Positions 1 through 14,600 of a stretch of 64,000 bases of DNA are shown one piece after another. Below the pieces are notes generated by a model, which searched no databases, was not told the origin of the DNA, and saw only the letters and a program-made list of their open reading frames with translations. Both the position numbers and the translations under genes were made by a program. The DNA comes from Neodontobutis hainanensis (taxonomy: Eukaryota; Chordata; Actinopteri; Gobiiformes; Odontobutidae). Location of the stretch: positions 7,788,501 through 7,852,500 of the forward strand of contig JALDNG010000048.1 of NCBI GenBank assembly GCA_024349245.1, written 5' to 3'. How positions within the stretch are numbered: the first letter of the stretch is position 1; each line of letters begins with the position of its first letter.

Positions 1-63
1 TCAGGAAGCATGAGGTCTTAGCCACGTCCTTCACTGTTGGTTTACCAGGTGGCCATGGGGGAT
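1..63 (-). CDS. ttn: titin e103: start of next Fn3, cut by window edge
   Basis: The acceptor CTCCAG/ATCC is at 63-65. Visible residues DPPWPPGKPTVKDVAKTSCF are a typical Fn3 A strand. The rest is outside the window to the left. Confidence 0.88.
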
Positions 64-2619
64 CTGGAGACGGGAAACAAGACTGGCTTCTTAATACAAC
101 AATATTATCAAATTGCTTTATAATACACAAAAGCATGATTTCAACCAGAGGCAGCATTGTTTTAAATTTAAACTCAAATCTAGGGATTAATTCTATTACT
201 AATGGCTAATTCTTTTTTACCAATTGGGTCCTTGACAAGAATTAGATCTGTCTCTTTGCTTGGTTTTCCAGTTCCAGCCAGATTCTCAGCCAGGACCCTG
301 AACTTATACTTCTTCCTGGTTGGCAGACCTTTCACTCTGCAGAGGAAAAAAAAAATTACTTGTGAAAATGACGCTAACAAATTTCTCTGATGGGTACTGC
401 AGAGGTGCACACAGACCTGTAGTTGGTGTCTTTGATGGGCAGCTTGTTGCAGCTTATCCACCTGTCATGGTCAGGTTCATATCTCTCAACCCAGTAGCCT
501 GTGATGGGGCTACCTCCGTCCTCGTCTGGCTCATACCATGTCAGGGTCAGGGAGTCCTTAGCAATGTCTGAAGGCTCCAGTTTGTAAGGAGCCCCAGGAG
601 TGTCTAAAGAAATAAGTGACAAATATGAGTAATCATGCTTATAAAGTTTAATTATAGCTAAGTTTGTCCTTTAATTCTCACCAAATGGATATCTGGCAAT
701 GATGGACGGGTGCTCTGCTGGCGTCCCAATTCCAAACTGGTTCTCGGCAAAGACTCGGAAGATGTAGTCCTTGAGCTTAACAAGTCCGACGGCTTTGTAT
801 GTGGTTTGTTTGACAGTGGAGGAAAGGCGATGCCAGATTCCGCTGTCGACCGCTCGGCGCTCCACAATGTAGTTAGTAACACGGGAGCCACCATCGTCTC
901 TGGGCGGGTTCCAGGCCAAAAAGCAGGACTCATTAGTGATCTCGGAGATGTCAAAGGCAGCAGGAGGGCCAGGTTTGTCTGCAAAGAAAGACTATGGTTA
1001 AAAAAAAACACGCAACACAGTTTTACCGCTATTTTAAGTATTTAGATATAAATAGGTGTTATGAGGGTATTAGGAATACACTGTTACCAATGACTTAACA
1101 TTGGTGTCGGCTGATTTTGAAGAGGTTGACTTACATCGTACATTTGCAAATGCACCTATACCACCCTACTAATATTCTGTTGTAATTCTGTTGTCACATG
1201 AAGTATATGCGCTGGGTCTATTTGTCATTCTCTCCTGCTTTTCTGCTTTTACTGCAGCTCATTTAACTGTTGTTATAGCAACAGCTTGTGCACTTAACGC
1301 ATGCCATGTTTGTTTTATACTGGCTGCTCTGTGAAGGACTTAGATTCCGCCTCTCCTGATCAGCTCACTCCACTCAGTAGAGATTTACATTCGAGTAAAA
1401 CTTTATCGGTTATTTTCCAGAGAAAGTGAAGATCTGTTGGCAGAAATGCAGTGCTGCCTTGTCTAGTTTCGCTGCACTACGCAGTGACAAGAGCAAACAG
1501 AGAAAAGAGGAGAGAAGCTCAAGCATTAGCACAACATTAGCGCCCTCGCAAAGTTATTTTCTTCCCAGCAGCCCGCAACTTTAATCTGATCCAGCTCCAG
1601 AGGAACCAGTTGTTTAATGACACTAGCCTCATTTATGAGCGGACAACGTCTGTTTCTACAGTTATCCTGTTGCACCGAGCTAAAGCTGCGCTATACTTGG
1701 GTTTAAAATCTTTAATACTTGTACGTCTTTTGCTTATTAGAACGGGCAATGAGCTAGTCGGAAGATGAGAATCTCACTTTATTACCATTTTTTTTACTAC
1801 ATTTGGTCCATCATTATATATTATCTGTATTGGCAAATTCCTTTAAAGCTGTATTTTTTTTGTTTTCCAAAGTAAAGATAATACCAGAAAATACATCCTA
1901 TATCGGTAACGGCAATTATGTTATTTTAAACATTGTTATTGACCTAAAATGTTTATATTGCATCCACATAGCAGTCTTAGCTAATTCTATGCCCCGTACC
2001 AAGAATGTTGACATCAACGGTTGCTGTGGCGCGGCCGCTGCTGTTGGTGGCCTCAATGATGTAGGTGGAAGTGTCTTCTCTTGTGGTTTTGGCAATGGTG
2101 ACAGTGGAGTGCCCCGGCTTGGTGTCGATGCTCACTCTATCATCAGCTTTGAGCACCAAGTCGGCCTTGGTCCACTTCACGCGGGGCTCAGGTTTTCCTG
2201 TCACTTCAGCTGGGAGCTCAATTTTACTGCCAGCTTTTGCGGTCAGTCCAGCCAACAGTTTGGCATCAAGCTGGATCTCTGGAGGTTCTGTGGGAACAAA
2301 ACACAAAGAATTTAGAATAACAGATAATGAATATGCTCACACAAGTTCTATATTATTCTGCTAACTGTTATATAATATTAACTATTTTGTTAATAATCTA
2401 CACTCAAATTAAAACTATGTTTTTTATTGATTGTGCAGTTTTTTTTGTTTAGGTTTTTAGTATGTTTATTTTGATAACAGTAATGTTATATAGAGAAGTT
2501 AAAACACTCATAAAAAGGAAAATATATATATCATAATATATATATCATTTCAAAAGGTCAAGAGAAACCCCCTTGATCAATTTATATATTTTTTTTATTT
2601 AAATTTTTCTGCTAAATGA

Positions 2620-2660
<41 letters not shown>

Positions 2661-5600
2661 ATCAAAACCGTTCATAGTAGTTTGCTGCTTTTTTCTACAT
2701 AATGTGCTGAGCAAGTGCTCCCTCTGGTGTCCACTGCCTGTTACTGTAAAAATTTGATCCTACATTATTGAAATAAAAAACTGTCAAAAAACATATTCAG
2801 ATGTATATCTACTAAAAACTGGCATGAATAAGAAGGGTACCTTTTGGATCTATGGCCTGGATTTCGTCAGTGGCCTTGCAGGGTCGGCCAGCTCCAAGTC
2901 GGTTCAGGGCACGGACTCTGTAAGCGTACCACTGGCCCTCAGTGAGACCGGTCACCTGGCACTTCAGGTCCGGGACCATGTCTCCGCAGGGCTCCCATTT
3001 ATCGGCTCCTCTCTGGCATCGCTCCACGTTATAACCCCGGATACCGGTGCCTCCGTCATATTTTGGAGGTTCCCAGGTCAGGAAGATGCCACTGGCGGAC
3101 TTATCTCTCCACCTCAAGTTCTCTGGTGGGTCAGGCACGGCTAAACGAGCACAAAGGAGAGGGTAAGGCTAAAATTAAAAGTCAGATCAGACTGAAATTG
3201 TGCGTGTCATGTTGACTCACTGGCAGGTGATGACACATTGACAGGCTCGTCAATATACGCAGGTTCTCCTGGGCCACACTTGTTGCAGGCTGTGACTCTA
3301 AACAGATATTCCTTTCCTTCAACCACATCAGTGACGGTAAACTCTTGATCCTGGATTCCTGACACCACCTGGAGACATGCGAGAATTAACATTACCATCA
3401 GATGCATTACAAATGTCAGTCAAATTTTTTGTTTTAATTCAGAAAGTAATTTTAAGAAAATGTCTTTCTTACCTTGACCCAGGTCTTGCGGGACACGTCC
3501 CGTTTCTCCACCTGGTATCCAGTCAGCGGGCTGCCTCCATCGTGCTCGGGGGCTTCCCAGCTCAGATGCACGTGCTGGCGTGTCACCTCTAGGACCTTAA
3601 AGTCTTTGGGTGCACTAGGAGCAGCTGTGAAACAAAATCATTTTTGAGGTGAGTGAAAAAGAACACAAGAAATCTAATAGAAATGGTGTAATATAAACTA
3701 TCAATTAAAAATGAAGATTTGTGTTGTAATATACCAATAACGTTGACCTCGATATCTCCAGAGATAGACTTAATGTTATTCTCCAGAGTCAAGGTGTAGG
3801 TGCCTTTGTCAGGACGAACACTTGGAGTGACAACCAGCTCTACAAACGAGGACTTGGTTGTCACAGTGACACGCTCATCTTCGGGGGTTAGTTCTTTTTC
3901 TCCAAAGGTCCACTTGGCAACAGGGATGGGGTATCCAGTAATTGGGACTCTGATAGTCAAGGGCTGGGGAACAATCACCTCCAGGCCATTTTTGAACGCA
4001 CTAAGGTCAAAGGTTGGGGCAACTAAAGGACACAAAAAAAAGGGCAGAAGAAAATTTGCATTAATACAAACGTCAAACGTCAACGTCATTGTGTCCAATG
4101 TGTAAATCTGTTAACTTTAGACTAAAAAAAAATGTATTAAGTTTTATGGTAAAATATTAAACTCACAGTGTGGGTCATCTGCAAGCAGAGGTCCACTGAT
4201 GTTTGAGGGGTCAGAAACACCAGCAGCATTTTCAGCCTTTACCCTGTAGTTGTATTTTGTTCCATATTTCAATCCAGAGACCTGAAGCAACAGTAAGAAA
4301 TTAAAAGGGCTTTTATTTGGAAAAGATTATACTACTGCTATTTAAATAATTTGTTTTCATTTATGGTACGGATAATAATTTCCTTTGAACTAATTTGACC
4401 CTGAAACTCTTCTGTCAGTGTCTTTACCTTGTAGAAGAGGTCAGGGCAGAGGCGAGCGTTGCAGCGGAGCCATTTGTCTGTGCCATCCTCACAGCGTTCA
4501 ATGATGTATCCAGTAATCATGCTGCCTCCATTGCTCAGAGGGGTCTCCCATGTCAACTGCACAGAGCTCTTGTTCTGGTCCTGGGGTGTCAGGTTCAAGG
4601 GAGGACTTGGACACTCTGCAATATAACATAATATAATATGCTATATTATATTATATTGTATTATATGTATTATAACACACATAATATATAAGCATGTTTA
4701 ACCAAGTACTCATCAAGTACTCATAGGTCTAAAAGTACCATAATGGGTTTACAGCACAACTACTATTGAACATACCAATAGGATCCATGATCTTGACGGG
4801 TTGGGAGGCAGCACTGGGCTTTCCAACGCCAGCTTTGTTTTGTGCTCTGACTCTGAAGATGTACTCCTTGTTTTCAATGACGTCGTTGACGATAGCACTG
4901 AGCTCGCCGGCTTTTGTCACCTGAATGGGAGACCACTTGACAGATGTCCTATCTCTCAGTTCAATAACGTAGGACGTGATGGGAGAGCCACCATCAGACA
5001 CAGGGGGCTCCCAAGACACGGTGCAGCCAAACTTAGTCACATTTCCGACAATCACATTCAGAGGAGCATCAGGAACATCTGAAATAATGAAAAAGATATT
5101 TTTGTGTGCTTTCAGTGTGTAAGAGCTATACTATGTAAATGTAAATGTACTAGGCTGAATAGTCATAATTAATGTGCAGGTTCACTGATTATTCTTACCA
5201 AACTTGTTCTTGGCCTGCACTGGTTTGTCTGTTTCAACTATTGGTCCGCTGCCGACGCGGTTTCGTGCGCAGATTCTGAATAGGTACATGGATTCCTTCT
5301 GGAGGCCTGTCACAGTGTATTCTGGGCTCTCGCAATGATCTGTGGCCAGGGTCCAGGTCTTGCGCTTCACATCGCGTCTCTCAACAACATATGCAATCAC
5401 TTTGCTTCCTCCATCGCTCTCGGGCTCTTCCCAAGCCAGACTCACTTCGCCATCTGCTGTGTCCACCACCTGCAGGTTCTTCACTGGTCCAGGGATGTCT
5501 GGAAAAAAACAACAAATGGAAATCAGTTAAGAAGCTGAAGCCAAAGCCATTTAATATAAGATTCTTAACATTATCTTAGTTCAGATTATACACTTCCTGT

Positions 5601-8600
5601 CACCACAATTTCTGTCTGCTCACCAATGACATCAAGGTTAATGAAGGCCTCGCCCTGCCCGTGTTTGTTCTTGAGAATGATCTTGTAACGTCCCTGGTCA
5701 GACTTCTTAGGATCCTTGAGGCGGTACTCGGTGCGGTCAGTGGAGGTGTGAATGTTGTCCTTGGGCAGACTCAGGTTGTTGTAGAGCCAGTCAGCCTCAG
5801 CCTTAGGATAGGCGCTGAAAGGCACTGCCATGACGATGGGTTTACCAGCGTCAGTCACGTAGCTCTGGTCTGTGGTCTTAATCTGGGGCACGGCTGGAAG
5901 ACAACATGTGGTTTGTCAGTACAGATAAGTGATAGGTTGGATTTTTGTTATTTTGTTGTTTTGTACCTGCCAATTCGAGCTTGGCCTTGGCATCTTTGTC
6001 CTTCACCATGATTCTGTACTCTCCTTGGTCCCGGGGCCTGATCTCACAAACCTGCAGCCTATGGACTTTGCCCTCGCTCATCATCTGGAACTTGTCGCCC
6101 TGGACAACCGTCATATTGTTTCTTAGCCATTTCACCTCCACCCTGTCTTTGTTAAGCTCCACCTCGAAGATCACATCTGAACCAGGGGGCTCAAACACAT
6201 CCTGGGGCGGCCTAATGATCTCTACTGGGGTCTCTGCAGCACAGAAACAGGGTTAAATTTGAGCCTAAGCACTGTTCAAATTGTGTTCCATTAACAGTGC
6301 CTTACCTTCAACAAACAGCCTGGCTCTGGATCTCTTCTCATCCACTCCGCAGGCATATTCACACTCATCGTCAGGTCGGCACTCCTTAATACACAGTGTG
6401 CACATTTTGCCATCTTTTTCAAATTTATATCTGTTAAAGAAATATTCACTTAGTTACATTACAAAGAACTTTCATGGAGTACATTTGAATTAAATAATAA
6501 TATTGCATTGTGGATTTTTGTATATTATATTTGTCTTGTAGGTTTTCATTTCTCACCTAGGTCCCTCCCTGATCTCTCTTCCGTTCCTGTACCACTTGAC
6601 GTCAGCCTTTTCCTTGGTCAGTTTGCAAGAGAACTCTGCGTCCTCAAACTCGATGATGGTCTGGTCCTTCAGGTGCATGGAGAAGTCTGTGGGCGCCTCA
6701 CTGATGATCAGTTCAGCAGTGGATTTGCTGTCTCCGGCCACGGCGGTGTACTCGCCCTCGTCAGACAGCATGCAGTCTTTAATGATCAGCACATGCTTGT
6801 CTTTGTCCACTTTGTACACAATGCGTTTGCTTAAGATGATCTCCTCGCCGCCTTTCATCCATTTGATGGTAGCGTTGGGTCTGTTCACTTTACAAGAGAA
6901 GCTGACTGTCTTCTTCTCCTGAGTATCAACGTCCTCCAGAGGAACCACAATCTTCAGACTCTCCTCTGAACAAGATAAAAAAAAACATTCATAATAATAA
7001 TAATAATAATAATAAGTGCTTATAATAATAAGCACTTTTCTCACCATAATCTCTGCAATTTTATTGCTTTAAATGTGTTACTTTAAATCAATTACAAACC
7101 TTTAACTGTAAGTTTGCAGGAGCTCATGGCCTGCTCTCCTCTCTGGTTGGTCAGGTTGATGCTGTAGTTGGCTTCATCTCCCTTCTGGGCTTCTTTGATT
7201 CTCAGGGAAAATACATTGTCCCTTTGAAGCATTACATGCTTGCTGCTCTCAAAGAGTGTCTCATCGTTTTTCACCCACTTGGCCTTGGCTCCCTCAGAGT
7301 TCACCTCACAGTTAAGGACAATCTCCTGGCCTTCCAGGACCTCGGTGTCCTTCAGGGGAGTGATCACCTTCAGTTTCTCTGCAGTTGACAACACATTAAG
7401 TTAGTTTTTAGCAAATAGTTCTTAATTTATTAGAGCATTGTTTCCCAAATAATGGGTTGGGTAGAATTTTTAATAATTAGGAAAAACTGTTACTGAACAT
7501 TTCCTTATGGACAAAGGACAATGAGGAAGTGTGAGCACGGCTTACCAAGCACAGTGAGCTCAGCACCAGCTCTGGTAGGTCCAATCACTACCAGATATCC
7601 GCCTTCGTCTTTTAGCTCAGTGCTCTTGATGACCAGTGTCCGTCGCTTGCCGTCGCTTACCATCTGGTATTTATCGCCAGCTTCTAGCTCCTGGCTGCCT
7701 TTCATCCATTTTACCTCAAAGGTCTCCTTGGAAACAGAGCATGTAAACTCGGCCTTCTGGCCCTCAACCACCTCCTGGCTCTGAGGTCTGGAGATGAACT
7801 CAGCAGCCAACTCTGAAACAGCAAGAAGAGAAAAACTTAGAAAAATATTTTATAATGATTTTTAGTTTCAGAAGCAATTTTACTATTTGTCTTTGTAGAT
7901 GTCAATTAAGGTTTTTTGGCATTATACAATTTTTACAATGCAGTATCACAAGTGGCCACTGGCGGTACTAGCAGGGTATTAAACATGTATCATTCGCTCT
8001 TGTTGTTCTGTAAGCCATACCATTAATCTGGAGGTTGCCAGAGGTCTTAATTGCGGGGCTCAGCCTACAGTTGTACTCTCCTGCGTCCGCCATCTTGAGG
8101 TCCTGGATGAGCAGGATGCGTCTCTTTCCATCAACAACATGTTCGTATCGGCCGCCCTCGGGTAGCTCCTGGTCTCCTTTGTACCACGTCACGTCAGCAC
8201 TGGGTTTGGACACTTCGCAGATCAACTTCACGCTGTCGGTTTCTGTGCCCTCCACGTTGGCCAGGTTCTTGGTAAACCGCGCCTCTTCCTCAACGACGGT
8301 GAGCATGCCAGAGGACTTGGTGGTCTTTGCGTCGCATTCGTATTCAGCCTCATCATCAAAGGCAGACTTGTGGATGATGAGGACGTGTTGGCGACCTTGT
8401 GCAATAATCTCGTACTTCTTCCCCTTTCTAATCTCACTTCCATCCTTGAACCAGCGGAGCTGCACAAGGACAGTCAAAATGTAAATTCAATTTCCATTAT
8501 CAGAGTCATTCAATTAAAGCAATTTTTAAAGCGGGCTCACTTTAACATCTTGTCTGGACACTTCGCATTCAAACCTGGCAGATTCCTTCTCTTTGACCTC

Positions 8601-11600
8601 AACATCATGGAGCGGCTTCAAGAACTCGACATGTGGAGCTGGAAAAAAGCAAATGTTAGTTAAATGGGGTAAAGGAAATAAATTACATTACAGCAAATTT
8701 TTTATGCTGTATCATATGAATGACTACTCACGCTCAACATTGAGAAAGCATGAGGTTTTGAAGTCTTTTGCGTCACAAGTGTACGTCCTGGAGTCGTCCA
8801 GAGTGCAGTCGTGAATAAGCAGCGTTCTCTTGCGGCCGTCGACGATGATCTCATACTTCTTGGTCTTGCGGATTTCCTGTCCATCCTTGGACCATTGTAC
8901 TTCTGCGTTTTCTCTGGACACTTCACACTCTAGTGTGGCAGTGGCTTCTTCTTCCACTGTCTGGTCCTCCAGGGGCCTTGTGAACTCTACTGGTGGCTCT
9001 GATTAAACAGATAAAGCATTGTGGTTTTTCATACTGCTGAAAACATACTCACTGTATATTTCAGCCAAAACTCTACTCCAAAGACTTTTTAAGACAGTAC
9101 ATTGGTAGAGTACATTTTATTTGCTGTCATGTTCAGATAAGCTATACAATTTGTTTTGCTTTCTGTGTTCAGCTAAGCTATACAAGTTTGATTTGCTTCC
9201 GTGTTCGATTAAGGTCTATACATTTAATTTGCTGCCGTGTTTAGGCTGAGCTAAATAAGTTTGATTTGCAGCCGTGTTCAGGGTTTGATTTCTTTATTAT
9301 TGGAACACTGGTATTATTGGAGGGTGCACGTGGCAGAGTGGTTAGCACTCCTGCCTTACAGCAAGAAGGTCGTGAGTTCAAAACCCGGCCGACTAAAACA
9401 TTCTCGGCTGACTCTGGTCTTTCTGTGAGGAGTCTGCATGTCCTCCACGTGTTACCGTGGGTTCTCTCCGGGTACTCTGGCTTCCTCCCACCGTCCAAAG
9501 ACATGCATGTACAGGTTAATTGGCAACCCCTTCCTGGGGAGGTGTTCTGGGTGTTCCAGTGCGTCCCACTGGGAGGAGGCCCCAAGGATCACCTTGGTCA
9601 TGCTGGAGGTACAATGTAATGGCTTTGGTATACCCCCAGAAGAGCTAGAAGATGTGTCTAGGGAGAGGAAAGTCTGGGTGTCTTCGTTTAGACTGCTGCC
9701 CCCGCGACCCGGCCCCAGATAAGCAGAAGAAGATAAATGAATAGACTGCTGTAACGCGCAAAACCGGTTGTTTGTTTGCTATGCTGGTCCACATGCTGGC
9801 CCACTGGGTGGTGGGTACGATTACCCAACCTTACAATGCCTGTTGCCAACCACTACCAGTGGGAGTGAAGTGTTACTAAACAAGGGGCATTACCACTTCC
9901 TGTGCAGCAATGACTGAGGTGTCTTTGGAAGTAATTTGGGCTGCGGCTTCATGGACTACTCCACATACGTTCACTTGATTTTACAGAGTGAACATCCCCA
10001 CTTCCCATCCACTGGATAAAAAACAGTCAGTATCTGATGTGTCCACCATTTGTCTCACAGTGCAACACATCTCCTTCACATAGAGTTGATGAGGTTGTGG
10101 TCTGTGAAATTTTGGTCCTTTCCTCTTCAATGGCTGTACAAAGTTGCTGGATATTGGCAGGAACTGGAACATGCTGTTGTATACATTGATGCGGAGCATC
10201 CCAAACATGCTCAATGGCTGGTGAGTATCCTGGCCATGCAAGACTGAGTTTTCAGCTTCCAAAAAGAAGTGTACAGATCCCTGTAACACGGTTTAATGGT
10301 TGTGAATGAATGGCACAACAATGGATCTCAGGATCTTAGGGTATCTCTGTGCATTCAAAATTACATCAATAAAATGCACCTGTTTTTGTTGTCCATAACA
10401 TTACCCTGCCCATACAATTACCCCACCGCCCCCATGGGCCACTCGATCCACAACAATGACTTCAGCGAACCGCGCACTCACACAATACCATACGCAGTGT
10501 CTGCCATCTGGCCTTTACAGTGAAAACCAGGATTCATCCGTGAAGAACACCTCTCCAAAGTGCCAGACGTCATCGACTGTGAGGATTTGCCCACTTAAGG
10601 TGGTTAGTCAGGTTCCCCCAATTGAGGACAACAAGCGATGAGCGTTCCTGAGATGGTGTCTGACAGTTTGTGTGGAAATTCTTTGGTTACGCAAACTGAT
10701 TGTTGCAGCAGCTGTTCGGGTGGCTGGTCTCAGAGGATCTTGGAGGTGAAGATTTTGGATGTGGAGTACCTGGGCTGATGTGGTTACACGTGGTCTGCGA
10801 TTGTGAGGCCGGTAGGATGTACTGTCTAATTCTCTGAAACACCTTAAGAGACGGCTTATGGTAAAAAAATGAATATTCAATTTATGGGCAACAGCTCTGG
10901 TGGATATTCCTGCAGTCAGCACGTCAACTGCACATGCTCTCAAAACTTCTTTGGCATTGTGCTATGTGAAAAAAAAACTAAAACTCCACATTTTAGAGTA
11001 GCCTTTTATTGTGGCCAGCCTAAGAAAAACCTGTGCAATAATTATGCTCTCTAATCATCTTGTTGAGAAATTGGCCTTTTGTGGTCATAAATTATCCCTA
11101 TTATAAAACTAGTAATAAATACAATACTTTTGACAATCTCCTATTGAAAGAAAAGGCATGGTCAGTTTCTTATAAATATTAAAACTACCGTAAGATTGGA
11201 AATGGACCTGGGCTTACAACTGGATGACCAGACATATTGCAATGTTTTGGACAATGCAATGGGACTTTGGACAATTTTGTGAAGGACTGGACGCCTCTCC
11301 AGATATTTTGGATGTGAATAGCAGACAGTCACAAGCTTTGGACTTACATCCCCTGAATTGGATTTGACTTTTTTTTCCATGAAAATTTTTTTTTTTTTTT
11401 GCATCCTATAGATTTAAAATGTTATAATACATACTTTTTTTTTTTTTTTTTTTACAAATTTCCACAGAGCCCCTAATGTGACAATATGTGTTAAAGCTTT
11501 ACACTTTACTTTGTCTTAAAGCTTGAGGGGCCTTACCTTTGACAATCAGACTAGCCTCAGTCTGAAAGTCTTTAGCGCTGAGTTTGACCTGTCCAGCTTC

Positions 11601-14600
11601 ATTCAGCTGGACGTTACGCAGAGTCAGGCTGTGGACAGTGACTTCTGACTTCAGCACCACCTAACAGGTAAAGAAAAAAAAAGTTTTATTTAAAAAATAA
11701 AAACAAGTTAAAACATGTTCACATTGTTGATTGTCTGAATAATGACCTTTCAAAAAAGAGAGAAACATTTTAATCTGTCTTATCAACCAAGTTAGAGTAG
11801 GAAAGGTCAAAATGTGTAACCTATCTGACCCTATGACAGCAGAATTATTGAAGATGCCCTTCTGTCAAGTTCAACTGAATGCCACCTGTTAGCAGCACTC
11901 AGACGTGAAGTCTGAATGGGCTCAAATAATCTAAATACACTGCTTAGGCAAAACTAAGGTAAAGGTATTAAGACAACATTTACAGCCACATTTCTCCACT
12001 AGACATCCTCTATTATATTTTCCAATTTCTCATATTATACAGATCCAAAATGCTATAATCGAGAAACACTACAGAGTCAAAGAAACCTACATGGAAACTT
12101 TTATTTCTCACTACAACAAACAAATGTATTAATTAAATTATCTCTAAACCTTCTCTTTAATTGCCACAGGACACTGCAAGATTTGCAACACTTTGTGACA
12201 CTGTTTACATTTTGTTTTTTACACATAAAGTTAGGGTTACATGTCTCCAGCAGATCTGTAGGCCAAGCACTGAAAGCTAAAAAGAACGCAAGCAGCTGCT
12301 TTCTACTTCACCAGATTTAAACCACATGACCTCTAGACACCTGGCTGCTTTTACACATAGTCAGACTTGCTCAAAGGGAAGCCAACTTACTGTATAACCA
12401 TCGAAATACTACCCATATGTTACAAAACGTTCTTCTGATCTAGTTTTACTTACAGCTTCATATTTAATTGTATTTTCTAGTTTTTGTATTTGATGCTCAA
12501 AAGTTGATTATATTTAAATGAAAAGCTAGGTACATTTCTGTGAACGGTACCACCGTGTACTTTTTGCCATTGAAAATCAAAAATTTTACAGTGCTGTGTG
12601 TTTTTAGGTTTTAACTCAGAACTTAGGTTAGGTCAAGTTAGGTTTCATACAGTGAGATATATAAAACTATAACTAGGATATGTTTAAATGACTTGATCTT
12701 AGTTTAGTTAATGGTCTAGTAAAACCTTTACACTCAGCTCAAGCAGCTAAACATTTATGACTTTTACAAAGGTTGATTATCAGGAATAAACTCAGATCTT
12801 TCCTCTGATGGATTTGTAAATTCTTACAAATCCATCAGAGAATGAGAATGGTTCACTTCATTTGCTCTAATGCTTTGCTCTAATGCTTTTTGGGCCTCCA
12901 AATATTTTGCAGTCTTTTCTCTTTCTGACAAATGACATAAATGTGTTATCAGCTTTCTTTTTTTTCAATGTGACTCAAACACTTCAAGAAAATAACTATG
13001 CACAATCTTTTTTTTACAATGTAAATCTGTAAAAACTATACTAAACACATTCATACACAGAAAAATATGTATTTTTTTGTGCATTGTGTTAATATTAACA
13101 TAGACGCATTTATGACTTTTATTCAAAAAATTAAAAAAAAAAATTCTCACTACATGTGTTGCATGTTGTACATTACACAAGTAAGAGAAATATTGTGTGA
13201 CAATGAAAGCTCAGAGCTCTCAGGTTACAACAGATAATAAAACTAATCCCACTATATGCCTAGATTTTATTTCAAGAGTCTTTTCATGTCCCAAGATCAC
13301 TGCCGTGCCATGACAAGAAAAAAGCATTTATAACGCATGGAGTGATTTTAAAAAAGCAAAGCTGTCAAATAGCTCTTGTTGCCACCTGCCCTGTGCTTCA
13401 ACCTCCTGCAGCTGTTAAAAATAACCCCCTGAAGAAACGCTTGCAGGGCAGAAAAGTCTCCCTCCTGCGTTATCTCAAAACCAGGATCAAATGCTCAGCT
13501 GGAATCCAGTCCAACAGCAGGGCCTTATATGAAGACACGGCTTAACATGTTCTAAAGTAAAGGGACAAACAAAGGGCCCAGGGACAAACCATAACATGCA
13601 TTAGGGCCATAGTGTCTCTAGTGGTGGCTGTGGAAAGTGTAGTCAAGTGTACGTCTGAGGTGCATAAATGTGGACTTACTCTGTCGCTTGGTTCCAGCTT
13701 GGTACCCCCTAGGAACCACTCGACAGCGATGCCTTCGTAAGACAGCTCACACTCAAAGGTGGCGGTCTCTCCGGCAGTGACGGTTACATCCTTCAGAGGC
13801 CGCTTGAGGCCGATCACTCGGGCTTTGGATTGGGGAGAGGACATGGTTAGCTCCTCACCAAAACAAATCAAGAGATCAATACTCCGAAGAGAAAGGGCTA
13901 ATCCTCAATGGCTTGTCCGCATGGTGTGGTTGAGCTGAAGGCAGGCCGCTGAAGCCCTCAAGCCAACTAAAGCCATCCACCGTGGGACTTGGCACTGGGG
14001 GGGTTAGCTCATTAGCATACATTCTGCTGGAATATGTATATGGCTGGCAGAAACCAGTCAGAACCGGGGTCACGTCCTCTCCCACTGCCAATCACTGGAA
14101 ACCTGTTCTAGAAAAGGCATGCATCTTCTAAAATAACCAAGAGGGCTGATTGGCCAAGAGCCCACTTCTGCCAAACCCATCAGAGCTACAACAATCTGTG
14201 ACTGTCAATCAAAAGCCTGCAATTTTCCTGGAAAAGGAGAATGTGAGTTACCCAATGTAATGCTGTAGAGAGAGCTGACATCATGCTGCCAGCAGAGTGT
14301 CATAATGCCGCTATGTTATGGTGTTTAGAAAGTTTTGGTTGTTGGTTTGGATTAACAAGTCTCAAGTATTTACAACAGACTGCTTTGCATGCCTGAATTA
14401 AGGCTGCTTTATGGCCAGTTAAAGACACTCTGGTAGTGGTGCTGACAGCTGGACCACAAGATGGATGTCTGTTTAATCAGGGAGCTGTCATTTATTATCT
14501 GCTTGGCGCATTATCTCCTCTCGTCTCAGCTGCATGTGCTGTCTTAAATAATTGTGTTTATATTAGAAATGTATAGGTAGATCAACCCACTTATTTAAGA

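Larger units (their letters stand above)
8999..11536 (-). other. intron e81-e82, 2.5 kb, loaded with repeats
   Basis: In plus-strand order it holds a 36-bp tandem repeat, a tRNA-headed SINE and a decayed Tc1-like element (each listed separately), then poly-T tracts at about 11387-11401 and 11436-11452. Confidence 0.85.

Noticed and set aside
1240..1700. Possible exon or CpG-like element in the intron before e100
   Set aside because: No frame matching Ig or Fn3, no terminal repeats, and the flanking exons join in phase without it.
9331..9390. A tRNA gene suggested by A-box and B-box sequences
   Set aside because: The boxes head a SINE body with known fish-SINE words. No complete cloverleaf or anticodon arm could be drawn.
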